A stretch of DNA of 64,000 nt. Origin: Vallitaleaceae bacterium 9-2 (lineage in GTDB: Bacteria; Bacillota; Clostridia; Lachnospirales; Vallitaleaceae). The notes beneath the pieces were generated by a model. It was not told the DNA's origin. It was given only the letters and a program-made list of their open reading frames with translations, and searched no databases. Each line of letters opens with the position of its first letter. Position 1 is the stretch's first letter. The stretch spans positions 3,038,001 through 3,102,000 of the forward strand of contig CP121691.1 in the NCBI GenBank assembly GCA_038396585.1, in the 5' to 3' direction. Of the stretch, positions 1-8,455 are shown in pieces. Position numbers and translations under genes: made by a program.

Positions 1-1
1 C

Positions 2-484
2 AATATGTATGCCGAAGTCTTTGACGGTATGAACTACACGAATGATGAAATTGTAACTATGTTAAACAAAACATTTGACGAAGACTTAGACAGTGAAGCG
101 ATGAGTAAAGACATGGTTGTCATGAAGGATATTGAACTGTTTTCCTTTTGCGAACATCATCTGGCTCTGATGTATAATATGAAAGCCACTGTTGCTTACA
201 TGCCTAAAGATAATGTTATTGGACTAAGTAAGATTGCGCGTATCGTTGATATGGTTAGTCGACGACTTCAGCTGCAAGAACGCATCGGTGCCGATATCGC
301 TGAAATCCTGCAAAAAATTACGGATTCTCCTGACGTTGCCGTCATCATAAAAGGTGAACATAGCTGCATGACCGCAAGGGGTATAAAAAAAGCCAATGCC
401 AAGACAATAACAACCACTTTCAAAGGGCGTTTTAATACAGACGAATCACTTTATCTAAAGCTAATGTCAATTTATCAAAGCTAG
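2..484 (+). CDS. folE: GTP cyclohydrolase I (5' end outside window)
   Basis: Converts GTP to 7,8-dihydroneopterin triphosphate, the first step of the pterin branch of folate synthesis, in the cytoplasm. The visible 160 residues begin at the conserved MYAEVFDG stretch, so roughly the first 25-30 residues of a usual ~185-residue enzyme lie left of the window; the frame is open to the edge. Zinc-ligand motifs are present: FCEHHLAL near residue 49 and [11 protein letters not shown] near residue 118. It is the first visible gene of a folate operon and is followed 14 bases later by pabA. The missing N-terminus is an edge effect, not a truncation of the gene. Confidence 0.95.
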   Translation, partial: NMYAEVFDGMNYTNDEIVTMLNKTFDEDLDSEAMSKDMVVMKDIELFSFCEHHLALMYNMKATVAYMPKDNVIGLSKIARIVDMVSRRLQLQERIGADIAEILQKITDSPDVAVIIKGEHSCMTARGIKKANAKTITTTFKGRFNTDESLYLKLMSIYQS

Positions 485-498
485 TATAGGAGTATGTT

Positions 499-1080
499 AT
501 GTTTTTAATGATTGACAACTATGATTCATTTGTTTATAACTTGGTTCGTTACATAAAAGAACTTAACGAACCTATTGAAGTCTATCGTAATGACCAAATT
601 ACGATAGACTTTATTTATCAACTCCAGCCTATTGGCATCATCTTATCTCCCGGTCCCAAAGATCCAATGGAGACAGGCATTTCCCATGAGATTATCCAAG
701 AATTTGCCACTAAAATTCCAATCCTAGGTGTATGTCTAGGTCATCAAACAATTGCACACACTTATGGAGCCTCGATTATCAAAGGGCTTCGTCCAATGCA
801 TGGGCAAGTGAGCTCCATACACCATAACGGTCTTGGTGTCTTTAAGGCGCTTCCTTCGCCTTATCAGGTGACACGCTATCATTCGCTTGTCGTCGATCCA
901 GATACATTACCCGCTGATTTTATTATCACTGCACGGTCTGAGGATGGTGCTATTATGGGTATTAAGCATAAAACTGCTCTCCTTGAAGGGGTTCAATTTC
1001 ACCCTGAAGCCGTTTTAACCGAACATGGACATCAGCTACTATCAAATTATATCCATTGGTGTAAGGAGGTGAATGCATAA
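499..1080 (+). CDS. pabA: Aminodeoxychorismate synthase, glutamine amidotransferase subunit
   Basis: Releases ammonia from glutamine for PabB, which makes 4-amino-4-deoxychorismate. A 193-residue class-I glutamine amidotransferase: DNYDSFVYNL at the N-terminus, oxyanion segment LSPGP, nucleophile Cys in GVCLGHQ, and the His/Glu pair in FHPEA near the end. Preceded by an AGGAG site 7 bases before the ATG. The stop codon (1078-1080) directly abuts the pabB start at 1081, so the two subunits are probably translationally coupled. The family also includes TrpG; the folate neighbours make PabA the right name, although a dual role cannot be excluded. Confidence 0.94.
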   Translation: MFLMIDNYDSFVYNLVRYIKELNEPIEVYRNDQITIDFIYQLQPIGIILSPGPKDPMETGISHEIIQEFATKIPILGVCLGHQTIAHTYGASIIKGLRPMHGQVSSIHHNGLGVFKALPSPYQVTRYHSLVVDPDTLPADFIITARSEDGAIMGIKHKTALLEGVQFHPEAVLTEHGHQLLSNYIHWCKEVNA

Positions 1081-2514
1081 ATGCATACCGTAAGCATCTA
1101 TTCATTCAAAACGGATCTTGACCCCTATATTTTATATACCCATCTAGCCCCTAAAAAGGATTCGATTTTTTTAGACAGTTCAAAAGCGGACTCGACGTAC
1201 AGTCGATATTCCATTATAGGATTGAATCCTTTTTTAACTGTTAAAGTGCATGATGGTCAGCTCTACGAAAAAAAATATCCGCAAAAAGATTTTTCCCTTA
1301 TAGCGGATAAAGATATCTTTGCCTATATGAAGCAAATCATCTACGCCAATCAGATAAAAAACACAACCAGCTTTCCTTTTATTGGTGGGGGTATGGGATA
1401 TTTTAGTTATGAGTTAGGAAAAGAACTTTTCAATATAGCGTCCAAAGCACCAAGGTTATTTACCATTCCTGAATGCTATTTTGTTTTTTACGATAATATC
1501 ATTATTATTGATACGCAGACTAAAGAAGGACTCATCACGGGACTAGGCAAGCTTGCTCCCGGCGATTTGTCAATCGAACAAATCAAAAAGCGTATAACGC
1601 CTTTCATGAACCAAAACATACAGGAACCACCATCATCGCATGTATCCCGCAATATCATAAAAGGCACCTTAACTTCATCTAGCTTAAAATCAACGTTTAC
1701 ACGTCAAGGATATATGGATGCCATTGAACGAATGCGTCGTTACATGGAGGATGGCCATATATATGTCGCTAACATGACCCATACTTTTTATGGGCCTTGC
1801 CATCAATCAAGTAACACCGTGTATCATAAACTTCGAACCATCAATCCTGCTCCTTTTTCTGCCTATCTATCCTTAGATGATTTTCAGCTATGCTGTTCAT
1901 CACCAGAACGGTTTATCCAAATAAAAAATCAACATGTTCAAACCCGTCCCATCAAAGGAACGGTTCCACGTGGGCAAACACCTGAATTAGATCAGTCCAA
2001 TCGTCTTTTACTTGAAAACAGTAAAAAAGATAAAGCTGAACTTCTTATGATTGTTGATCTTGAAAGAAATGACTTAAGTCAAGTCTGTATGCCCCATAGC
2101 GTCCATGTACCTGAACTTTTTAAAATCGAACGCTTCTCCAGTGTTTATCACCTTGTAAGCACCGTTACCGGAAAGCTTTACCCACACAAGACAGCTGTTG
2201 ATTGTTTTGAAGCCACTTTTCCCGGAGGCTCAATTACCGGTGCCCCAAAAATACGCGCTATGGAAATTATTGAAGAATTAGAAAACTCCTCGCGTGAAAT
2301 GTACACAGGCTCCATCGGGTATTTTGGTTTTGATGGTGACGCCGATTTTAATATTGTGATTCGAAGCATCTTAATCAAAGATTCTATGGCCTATCTTGGT
2401 GTTGGTGGGGGAATAACGTATGAGTCAGACCCTGCCAGTGAATTCCAAGAAACTCTTGATAAAGCAAAAAACCTTTTTTTGGCACTCGATGCAACTGTTT
2501 GCATCGACGAATGA
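1081..2514 (+). CDS. pabB: Aminodeoxychorismate synthase component I
   Basis: Aminates chorismate to 4-amino-4-deoxychorismate using ammonia delivered by PabA. 477 residues, the normal length. The N-terminal ~190 residues are the anthranilate-synthase-I-like N domain; the chorismate-binding domain follows from about residue 200, with IVDLERNDLSQVC, PGGSITGAPKIRAMEII and a C-terminal GGGITYESDPASEF motif. The start codon is the base after the pabA stop, and the end of pabA (AAGGAGGTGAATGCATAA) supplies the ribosome site. No tryptophan genes are nearby, so the PabB reading is preferred over TrpE. Confidence 0.94.
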   Translation: MHTVSIYSFKTDLDPYILYTHLAPKKDSIFLDSSKADSTYSRYSIIGLNPFLTVKVHDGQLYEKKYPQKDFSLIADKDIFAYMKQIIYANQIKNTTSFPFIGGGMGYFSYELGKELFNIASKAPRLFTIPECYFVFYDNIIIIDTQTKEGLITGLGKLAPGDLSIEQIKKRITPFMNQNIQEPPSSHVSRNIIKGTLTSSSLKSTFTRQGYMDAIERMRRYMEDGHIYVANMTHTFYGPCHQSSNTVYHKLRTINPAPFSAYLSLDDFQLCCSSPERFIQIKNQHVQTRPIKGTVPRGQTPELDQSNRLLLENSKKDKAELLMIVDLERNDLSQVCMPHSVHVPELFKIERFSSVYHLVSTVTGKLYPHKTAVDCFEATFPGGSITGAPKIRAMEIIEELENSSREMYTGSIGYFGFDGDADFNIVIRSILIKDSMAYLGVGGGITYESDPASEFQETLDKAKNLFLALDATVCIDE

Positions 2515-2565
2515 TAAAAAGAATGCTATCATACTATTAATGGAGCTAATTTATGGAGGTAATAT

Positions 2566-3345
2566 ATGCATATACCCACACTTGATGATGTGATTTTTAT
2601 AGATATCCACAATATCAATTCCCTTATCTACTATGATGAAGGTTACAGTTTTGGATTGAATTTCTTTGAAACGATTTTAATTACAGACCATGGTATATTT
2701 TTAGACGAACATGTTGCACGTCTTAATCATAGCCTAGAAGAATTTGGTATTGCAAAGCGGATTACTGTACAATTAATTGAAGCGTTGATTTCCCACTACA
2801 AGTTATCAAACCTCGCATTAAAGGTTAGTGTTTCTGATAAGAATGTCATCGCTTCTGTTCGTTCGCTTACTTATTCACCACAATATTACGAAAAAGGGGC
2901 GCATGTCACACTTTCTTCTGTTATCCGACCAAGCACTAGTCCTCTTGTCAAACATAAGTCTGCAAACTATGGTGATCTGATTCTTGCATTGCGCCATGCC
3001 AAGCACAATGGTTTTGACGATTGCCTATTACAAAATGAGCATGGTCGCCTAACTGAAAGTTGCATTGCAAATCTATTTATAATAAAAAATGGAACTCTAT
3101 TGACCCCTTCTATTGATGAAGGTGTATTACCGGGAATTGTAAGAAGTTATCTCATCAAGAACTTTCCTATTATTGAATCCCGCATCACAACAGATGACCT
3201 TCTCGAGTGTGATGGCGCTTTTTTAACGAATAGTTTAATGGGACTTGTACATATTTCACAAGTTGATGCAACCCCTCTTAGATATCATCCTATGGTGAGC
3301 ACCATTGCCAGCCAATACTTCGCTGCGATTAACAAGGAGATATAA
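2566..3345 (+). CDS. pabC: Aminodeoxychorismate lyase (PLP fold type IV)
   Basis: Splits aminodeoxychorismate into 4-aminobenzoate and pyruvate. 259 residues of the branched-chain-aminotransferase/lyase fold. The likely PLP Lys is K131 in the segment HKSANYG, the cofactor-phosphate region carries LTESCIANLF (residues 162-171), and GVLPGIVR follows at 186-193, all typical of this class. ATG is preceded by GGAGG with good spacing. Its place directly after pabA-pabB and before folP supports lyase rather than D-amino-acid aminotransferase activity. Confidence 0.9.
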   Translation: MHIPTLDDVIFIDIHNINSLIYYDEGYSFGLNFFETILITDHGIFLDEHVARLNHSLEEFGIAKRITVQLIEALISHYKLSNLALKVSVSDKNVIASVRSLTYSPQYYEKGAHVTLSSVIRPSTSPLVKHKSANYGDLILALRHAKHNGFDDCLLQNEHGRLTESCIANLFIIKNGTLLTPSIDEGVLPGIVRSYLIKNFPIIESRITTDDLLECDGAFLTNSLMGLVHISQVDATPLRYHPMVSTIASQYFAAINKEI

Positions 3346-3348
3346 ATT

Positions 3349-3834
3349 ATGAATACTCAAATTGATGCTATTATTAATCATCCAAAGTATAAAGCATACT
3401 ATCTTAAAATACAAAACCATGAAGTGGCGCGTTCCACCTGTAAGCATGACATGTCACACTTTTTAGATGTTGCTCGAATTGCCTATATCCTTAATTTTGA
3501 AAAGCAATTGGGAATTTCTAAAAAATTGATTTATGCTACGGCATTGCTACACGATATCGGTCGTTTTGAACAATATGAACGCGGAATTGAACACGAAATA
3601 TCCAGCGCTTCTTTATGTCTGGAAATACTAATTGACACAGGCTTTTTGGAAGAGGAAATCCTTCAAATTCAAAAGGCAATTCTTAATCATCGCAATCTAG
3701 ATATTAAGGATGAACCTACACTTAGTGGAATTATCTACCGAGCGGATAAAGCATCACGCCCCTGTCATTCATGTTTAGTTCAAGACATATGCAATTGGCC
3801 CATAGAAAAGAAAAATTTAACGATTACTTATTAA
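3349..3834 (+). CDS. HD-domain metal-dependent phosphohydrolase in folate operon
   Basis: A 161-residue HD-superfamily protein, expected to hydrolyse a phosphate ester or nucleotide. The metal-binding signature is visible: an H in KHDMSHFLDVARIAY, the HD pair in ALLHDIGRFEQY, and a further conserved segment HEISSASL/LNHRNLD. The C-terminus has three cysteines (C139, C142, C148) in a C-x2-C-x5-C arrangement followed by NW. It starts three bases after the pabC stop and sits 40 bases before folP, so it is firmly inside the folate operon. The substrate is unknown; dihydroneopterin triphosphate is an attractive guess because no other enzyme for that dephosphorylation is in the operon. Confidence 0.85.
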   Translation: MNTQIDAIINHPKYKAYYLKIQNHEVARSTCKHDMSHFLDVARIAYILNFEKQLGISKKLIYATALLHDIGRFEQYERGIEHEISSASLCLEILIDTGFLEEEILQIQKAILNHRNLDIKDEPTLSGIIYRADKASRPCHSCLVQDICNWPIEKKNLTITY

Positions 3835-3874
3835 TATCAACACGTCTTATGAACCAAGTAAAGGAGTAGAATCT

Positions 3875-4684
3875 ATGAATATTGGAAACACACATTTTGA
3901 TTTTGAACATCACGGTTATATCATGGGTATACTTAATGCCACACCTGATTCATTTTCAGACGGCGGTCTACACAATACAATTCAAGCCGCTGTTAATCGA
4001 ACACTTGAAATGATTAAACAAGGAGCCTCAATCATTGATATTGGTGGGGAATCCACACGTCCAGGACATGATCCTGTCGATTATCACGAAGAAATTGCAC
4101 GAATTGTTCCGATAATTGAAGCTATTCGACAAGAATCGACTATTCCTATCTCCGTTGATACAAGCAAAAGTCAAGTTGCTCAAGCCGCATTAAAGGCTGG
4201 CGCCTCCATGATTAATGATGTATGGGGATTAAAAAAAGATCCTGAGCTTGCTAAGGTTATCGCTGAATATCAAGTACCTTGCTGTATTATGCATAATCGT
4301 GATAAAACCCAATATGATGCGCTCATTAAAGATGTCATTAATGACTTGCAAGAAAGCATTGATATCGCCTTAGATGCAGGTATTAAAAAGTCACAGCTGA
4401 TTGTCGATCCAGGTATAGGCTTTGCAAAAACACTCAATGATAATCTCTATATGATGAACCATCTAGATGAACTTCAAGTCTTTGACTTACCTATTCTATT
4501 AGGTACATCTCGAAAATCAATGATTGGATTAGCTCTATCTCAACCTGTTGACCAACGTGTGGAAGGCACCATTGCCACAACAACATTTGGATATGTTCAG
4601 GGCTGTCGTATCTTTCGAGTGCATGATGTTCACGAAAACTACCTTGCCCTTAAAATGATTGAAGCAATTAAAAACGGAGGTTAA
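3875..4684 (+). CDS. folP: Dihydropteroate synthase
   Basis: Condenses 4-aminobenzoate with 6-hydroxymethyl-dihydropterin diphosphate to give dihydropteroate; the sulfonamide target. 269 residues, TIM-barrel family, with all signature loops: GILNATPDSFSDGG (residues 18-31), IDIGGESTRPG, INDVWG, DPGIGFAKT, LGTSRKSMIG and RVHDV at the end. AAAGGAG lies 8 bases before the ATG. The downstream folBK ribosome site (GGAGG) is embedded in its last codons, so the two genes are closely coupled. Confidence 0.96.
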   Translation: MNIGNTHFDFEHHGYIMGILNATPDSFSDGGLHNTIQAAVNRTLEMIKQGASIIDIGGESTRPGHDPVDYHEEIARIVPIIEAIRQESTIPISVDTSKSQVAQAALKAGASMINDVWGLKKDPELAKVIAEYQVPCCIMHNRDKTQYDALIKDVINDLQESIDIALDAGIKKSQLIVDPGIGFAKTLNDNLYMMNHLDELQVFDLPILLGTSRKSMIGLALSQPVDQRVEGTIATTTFGYVQGCRIFRVHDVHENYLALKMIEAIKNGG

Positions 4685-4685
4685 T

Positions 4686-5504
4686 ATGGACCAATTAATT
4701 ATAAAAGACTTAGAACTCTTCGCCTACCATGGGGTTAATCAAGAAGAAAAAAACATGGGTCAAAAATTTATACTTGACGCTACAATCGATCTTGACCTAT
4801 CGGTTGCAGGAGACAATGATGCTATAGGCTCTGCATTGCACTATGCAAAACTATGCCATGAACTTCAAGATGTTTTTACCCAGACAAAGCATGATCTCAT
4901 TGAACGTGCGGCAACTGTACTTTGCCATTATATTCTAAACCATTATTCTCAGGTAGCAACTGTTGATTTGACTTTAAAGAAACCTTGGGCACCTATACAC
5001 CTTCCTATCGATTATCCCGCTGTTCGTCTTGTACGTCGCTGGCACAAAGTCTATATCGCCCTAGGTTCCAACTTAGGGGATAAGCAAGAACATATCAATC
5101 AAGCCCTTGAGCACATAAATGCGCTACAACACACACAGCTCGTCAAGTCTTCTTCACTTATTATCACCTCTCCAGTCGGATACACTGACCAAGACGATTT
5201 TTTAAATGGTGTCTGCGAGGTTAAGACCCTGTTATCCGCCTCAAGACTTATGGATGCATTGTTAGATATTGAAAAGAAGTTGGGACGTATTCGCACAACC
5301 CATTGGGGCCCTCGTACGATTGACCTTGATATGCTCTATTATGATGATCTAGTTACTGATGATCCTCATATTATCTTACCTCATCCAAGGATGAACGAAC
5401 GACGCTTTGTATTAGAACCACTAAATGAAATCGCCCCTTATGCCTTACATCCTTTATTAAAAAAACGCACCTTTGAATTGCTCAACGCACAAGGCTTAGC
5501 GTAA
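4686..5504 (+). CDS. folBK: Bifunctional dihydroneopterin aldolase / HPPK (FolB-FolK fusion)
   Basis: Residues 1-119 are dihydroneopterin aldolase (LELFAYHGVNQEE at the start, LTLKKPWAPI near 96), making 6-hydroxymethyl-dihydropterin; residues 121-272 are the pyrophosphokinase that activates it with ATP (VYIALGSNLGDK, WGPRTIDLDMLYYDD, HPRMNERRFVLEPL). The two products act in sequence just before FolP. I chose the ATG at 4686 because GGAGG lies five bases upstream and the aldolase motif begins at once; an in-frame TTG at 4659 would add nine unconserved residues. Last gene of the operon, followed by a terminator. Confidence 0.93.
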   Translation: MDQLIIKDLELFAYHGVNQEEKNMGQKFILDATIDLDLSVAGDNDAIGSALHYAKLCHELQDVFTQTKHDLIERAATVLCHYILNHYSQVATVDLTLKKPWAPIHLPIDYPAVRLVRRWHKVYIALGSNLGDKQEHINQALEHINALQHTQLVKSSSLIITSPVGYTDQDDFLNGVCEVKTLLSASRLMDALLDIEKKLGRIRTTHWGPRTIDLDMLYYDDLVTDDPHIILPHPRMNERRFVLEPLNEIAPYALHPLLKKRTFELLNAQGLA

Positions 5505-5530
5505 TACAAAATTTATCCTATCAACAACAC

Positions 5531-5574
5531 AATAGATGCAGCGCGGTTATCAACGCGTACTGCATCTATTTTTT
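5531..5574 (+). terminator. Rho-independent terminator of folate operon
   Basis: Inverted repeat AATAGATGCAG...CTGCATCTATT (5531-5541 and 5560-5570) with an inner CGCG/CGCG pairing, running directly into a T-run at 5569-5574. Lies 27 bases after the folBK stop. The opposite strand has no comparable T-run. Confidence 0.85.
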
Positions 5575-5589
5575 ATCGAGTATTTTGTT

Positions 5590-6117
5590 TTATTCACCCT
5601 CATATACCGGTCGACGCTTCACAATTTTCTTGCGTCGCCCCGCAATAAGCCCTGATGCATGTCCCATGGGACAAACTACGCACCAACTTCTTGGTTTAAA
5701 AAAGACGCCCATTATAATTCCAACTGCAAATGACATGCCCATAAAACGCAAAAATGCAAATGCCATTTTTTCAAATACAAACCCTGTATGGTACATAGCA
5801 ATACTTAGCATGGTCAACATGATGATAAGCAGTACATGTTTTGCCTTTTTAGTACGCATATATCCAGGTAATTGCTTATGCATTGATATTTTGTCTAAGA
5901 ATTTTCCTAAAAAAGACCCTCGTGGACAATATTTGGAACAATGTATTTTCCCATCGCCTTTTAGAGCATGTATTATAGGTACGCCCATACAGACAATTCC
6001 TAATATTCCAAAGCGGGTATCTAAAATACCGAGTACAAAAAAAGTAATAATAATAATCCATGTCCAATGTTGTTGTGATTTTTTACGCGTCGTCGTTTGC
6101 TTCCTTGCTTGCTTCAT
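5590..6117 (-). CDS. Membrane 4Fe-4S binding protein (NapH/CcoG-like)
   Basis: A 175-residue membrane protein with three or four hydrophobic segments (about 18-45, 94-110, 120-140). Two cysteine pairs flank the central part: C60-x3-C64-P-R-G and C146-x2-C149-P-M-G, enough to hold one [4Fe-4S] cluster at the membrane face as in NapH, NosR or CcoG-type electron-transfer proteins, but it lacks the doubled ferredoxin motifs of the full-length members. Strongly basic N-terminus. Ribosome site AGGAGG five bases upstream of the ATG. Probably a single-gene unit; partner and substrate unknown. A long plus-strand reading frame over the same bases is a shadow. Confidence 0.8.
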   Translation of the reverse strand: MKQARKQTTTRKKSQQHWTWIIIITFFVLGILDTRFGILGIVCMGVPIIHALKGDGKIHCSKYCPRGSFLGKFLDKISMHKQLPGYMRTKKAKHVLLIIMLTMLSIAMYHTGFVFEKMAFAFLRFMGMSFAVGIIMGVFFKPRSWCVVCPMGHASGLIAGRRKKIVKRRPVYEGE

Positions 6118-6203
6118 CGTCAGCCTCCTGTTGTTATATGTTTATTGTATACACTTTATATTCGTATAACATAATATAACAATAATCAGATTTTGTCAAC
6201 CTA

Positions 6204-6266
6204 AAAATAGCAACCGAGGCTAACATGCATTTTACTTAAATACATGTATTCTCATGTTGCTATTTT
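6204..6266 (-). terminator. Probable terminator after prsA-like gene
   Basis: AAAATAGCAAC at 6204-6214 is the exact complement of GTTGCTATTTT at 6256-6266; an additional CATG pairing lies inside. Read on the minus strand the stem ends in a short T-run. It lies 34 bases after the stop of the foldase gene. The long interrupted loop makes it a weak call. Confidence 0.4.
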
Positions 6267-6299
6267 ATATTTTAGACAGCTAAAAGATCGGACTACTTT

Positions 6300-7436
6300 T
6301 TATTTTAATGTAACCTTTTCCCATGCTTCTTCGTTAACTACAGGCTCATAATCTACCATTACTTCTTCATACATCGTTGAAAAAGCTTCAGATTTTTGTT
6401 GATACTCGTAGTTCTCACGGATAGAGTCTAATGTCGCTTCAATTTGCTCTATTTGCTCAGGTGTTGAAGGAATTTTCTCTTCTAACTTAATGATATGGTA
6501 TCCATAAGAAGTGGCAACAAGATCGCTGATCTCTCCTTCTTCTAAGTTAAATGCCGCTTCTTCAAACTCCGGCACCATTTGTCCACGACCAAATGTATAC
6601 TCGCCGCCAGTTTCTTTTGAACCTGGGTCTTCTGTATTTTCTGTCGCTAATGTTGCAAAATCTTCTCCATCTTTTGCACGCTCAAGTAGAGCTTCTGCTT
6701 TTTCTTTCGCTGCTGCAATGGCATCTGCTTCAAGTGGTTGATTTGTTGCTTGGTCAACTGTTGAAATCAAGATATGACGTGCACGTACTTGATCACTGTA
6801 GTTTTCAACACCAACACTCATTATATTTGTATATGTTGGGTCTGCCTCCACTGCTACTTGAACTGCATCTTGGTCGATTTCAACATCTTTGGTCATTTCT
6901 TCAAATACAAGTTCACTTAATCCTGTTTGATACATAATGTTTTCAATTGTTTCTAGTGTGAAACCATATTGTTGCATTACTGTTGGGTCAAATGATTCAT
7001 AAATACTTGATGCTTGACTCATGTACTCTTCTTTTTTCTCTTCTGACAACTCTAGTCCATATTCATTGGCTAGGTCTTGCATAACTACGCCTTGGATGGA
7101 TACCCCTTTAATGGTATCTTTGATACCGTCTTCTAACGTTATACCTTCACCCATTTCCATGTCCCAATCTGATATTCCATATGAACCTTCGTACATACTT
7201 TTATAATAATAAGTCCAAAAGTTAATCTCACTTAGCATGATCTCTTGATCATTAACTGTAAACACGACCTCATCATTAAAATCAGTTACTGTAACATCTT
7301 CTCCACCTTCGTTACTTGTTGTTTCATCTTGTGTCTCATCTTGTGTAGCATCGTTTCCAGCATCTTGTTCATTACACCCTGCTAATAGGCCAATAGTTAA
7401 AACAAGTGCTAAAAGCATTACTAGTGTCTTCTTCAT
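6300..7436 (-). CDS. prsA: PrsA-type foldase lipoprotein (parvulin peptidyl-prolyl isomerase)
   Basis: An extracytoplasmic lipoprotein that helps secreted proteins fold. 378 residues: signal peptide with lipobox LLAGC (Cys21), a low-complexity D/E/T/Q linker to residue 47, a helical SurA-N-like region, then a parvulin domain at about 217-320 (VRARHILIS, GGEYTFGRGQMVPEFEEAAF, YGYHIIKLEE) and a helical tail. Ribosome site GGAG before ATG. It lies immediately downstream of the operon for giant secreted proteins, which may be its clients; that link is inference from position only. Confidence 0.92.
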   Translation of the reverse strand: MKKTLVMLLALVLTIGLLAGCNEQDAGNDATQDETQDETTSNEGGEDVTVTDFNDEVVFTVNDQEIMLSEINFWTYYYKSMYEGSYGISDWDMEMGEGITLEDGIKDTIKGVSIQGVVMQDLANEYGLELSEEKKEEYMSQASSIYESFDPTVMQQYGFTLETIENIMYQTGLSELVFEEMTKDVEIDQDAVQVAVEADPTYTNIMSVGVENYSDQVRARHILISTVDQATNQPLEADAIAAAKEKAEALLERAKDGEDFATLATENTEDPGSKETGGEYTFGRGQMVPEFEEAAFNLEEGEISDLVATSYGYHIIKLEEKIPSTPEQIEQIEATLDSIRENYEYQQKSEAFSTMYEEVMVDYEPVVNEEAWEKVTLK

Positions 7437-7460
7437 AAATTCACTCCTTCAATAAAATTG

Positions 7461-7490
7461 GTTTCATCACGTTAGTTTTCGTGATGAAAC
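7461..7490. repeat. Perfect 11-bp inverted repeat in prsA leader
   Basis: GTTTCATCACG (7461-7471) and its exact complement CGTGATGAAAC (7480-7490) around an 8-base centre. It lies between the candidate prsA promoter and the prsA ribosome site, so it would form a hairpin in the leader RNA. It could instead be the terminator of the upstream SLH operon, but the T-run is poor, or a protein-binding site. Confidence 0.6.
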
Positions 7491-7498
7491 CTACAACT

Positions 7499-7526
7499 AT
7501 TACAGTGTAATCTATTTTCGTGACAA
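7499..7526 (-). promoter_or_regulatory. Candidate promoter of prsA
   Basis: On the minus strand TTGTCA (7526-7521), 16 bases, TGTAAT (7504-7499), 63 bases before the prsA start codon. Matches the vegetative consensus moderately well. Confidence 0.4.
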
Positions 7527-7567
7527 AATCAATGAAAATTTGTGAACAAATCATGAACACATTTTCT

Positions 7568-8452
7568 TTACTTTACGACTTCATGGTATTGTAAAAGAAT
7601 TCGTCCAAGAAGTATCGCACAATCTTGTCGTGTTGCAATGCGTTCGGGTTGATAGGGATAGTAATATGTGTCACTGCTTTTTATGATTCCCTTACTAGTC
7701 AGTTCTTCAAAGTGGGAAAAACTCCAATGCCCATTATTTTCGTAAGGATAATTCACTTTTGTTCCATACAAAGTAAATGTTCGATTTAATATGGTCGCTA
7801 ATTCTGCGATGGTAATCGTTCCATTTGGATCAAAGGTATTGTTTCCTTTACCTTGCACAATACCTTTTGAAGCAAGTGTTCCAATATATGTTTTTGCCCA
7901 ATGTTCCAAAGGCACATCACTAAATCCAGGTGCAGTTCCAGTTGGAGCCATCGACATATGCGTTGCCATAAAAAGCATTTTGCTAAATTCTGCTCGTGAA
8001 ACTGAATTATCCGGTTTGATTGTACCATCTGAATATCCATTAAGAACCCCTAAATCGTATAGCATCTGAATGGCCTGCGCCCCCTCATTACTGGATGGCA
8101 TATCTGTAAATATATTGGTATCTGCTGCTGTTGCATCCACTAATACAATTCTAAAGGGCGCTTTTAAGTTGTCTACTTCAATTCGTCGTTCATCAAACCC
8201 TGTTGGAAGTTCTTGACCTGTCGCATAACGAATAATAACTTCACCCGTTGCCGCTTGGGTCCACCCTTGAATCATAATGGGTCTGGTCATCGTCGCGTCA
8301 TTCCATTGCAGTTGAACTATTCCTGCATTTTCAGCGACCCACTCCACTTGATATATAACATGGGCACTACTTGCTGATACACTGGTCAACATTATTATCA
8401 ACAGACCAAAGCTCGTGAGTCCTATCTGTATTTTTTTTATCATGTTTTTCAC
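7568..8452 (-). CDS. Secreted SLH-domain protein
   Basis: 294 residues with an N-terminal signal peptide (hydrophobic 10-27). Residues 30-110 are a unique beta-rich domain I do not recognise. Three S-layer-homology units follow: 114-165 (FTDMPSSNEGA...LNGYSDGTIKPD), 177-230 (FSDVPLEHWAKTYI...GNNTFDPNGTITIAE) and a weaker one at 240-290. SLH units bind pyruvylated secondary cell-wall polymer, so the protein is probably anchored to the wall. Last gene of a three-gene operon, four bases after the stop of the giant protein upstream. It may serve as the wall anchor for its operon partners, whose own SLH-like ends look degenerate. Confidence 0.85.
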   Translation of the reverse strand: MKNMIKKIQIGLTSFGLLIIMLTSVSASSAHVIYQVEWVAENAGIVQLQWNDATMTRPIMIQGWTQAATGEVIIRYATGQELPTGFDERRIEVDNLKAPFRIVLVDATAADTNIFTDMPSSNEGAQAIQMLYDLGVLNGYSDGTIKPDNSVSRAEFSKMLFMATHMSMAPTGTAPGFSDVPLEHWAKTYIGTLASKGIVQGKGNNTFDPNGTITIAELATILNRTFTLYGTKVNYPYENNGHWSFSHFEELTSKGIIKSSDTYYYPYQPERIATRQDCAILLGRILLQYHEVVK

Positions 8453-8455
8453 TCC

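Noticed and set aside
2-484. folE as a truncated pseudogene
   Set aside because: The frame is open to the window edge and the remaining residues are intact, so the missing start is an edge effect.
5585-6169. A 194-codon plus-strand frame over the membrane Fe-S gene
   Set aside because: It is the complement of a minus-strand gene with conserved CxxxCP and CxxCP motifs, membrane helices and a ribosome site; the plus-strand product resembles nothing and has no ribosome site.
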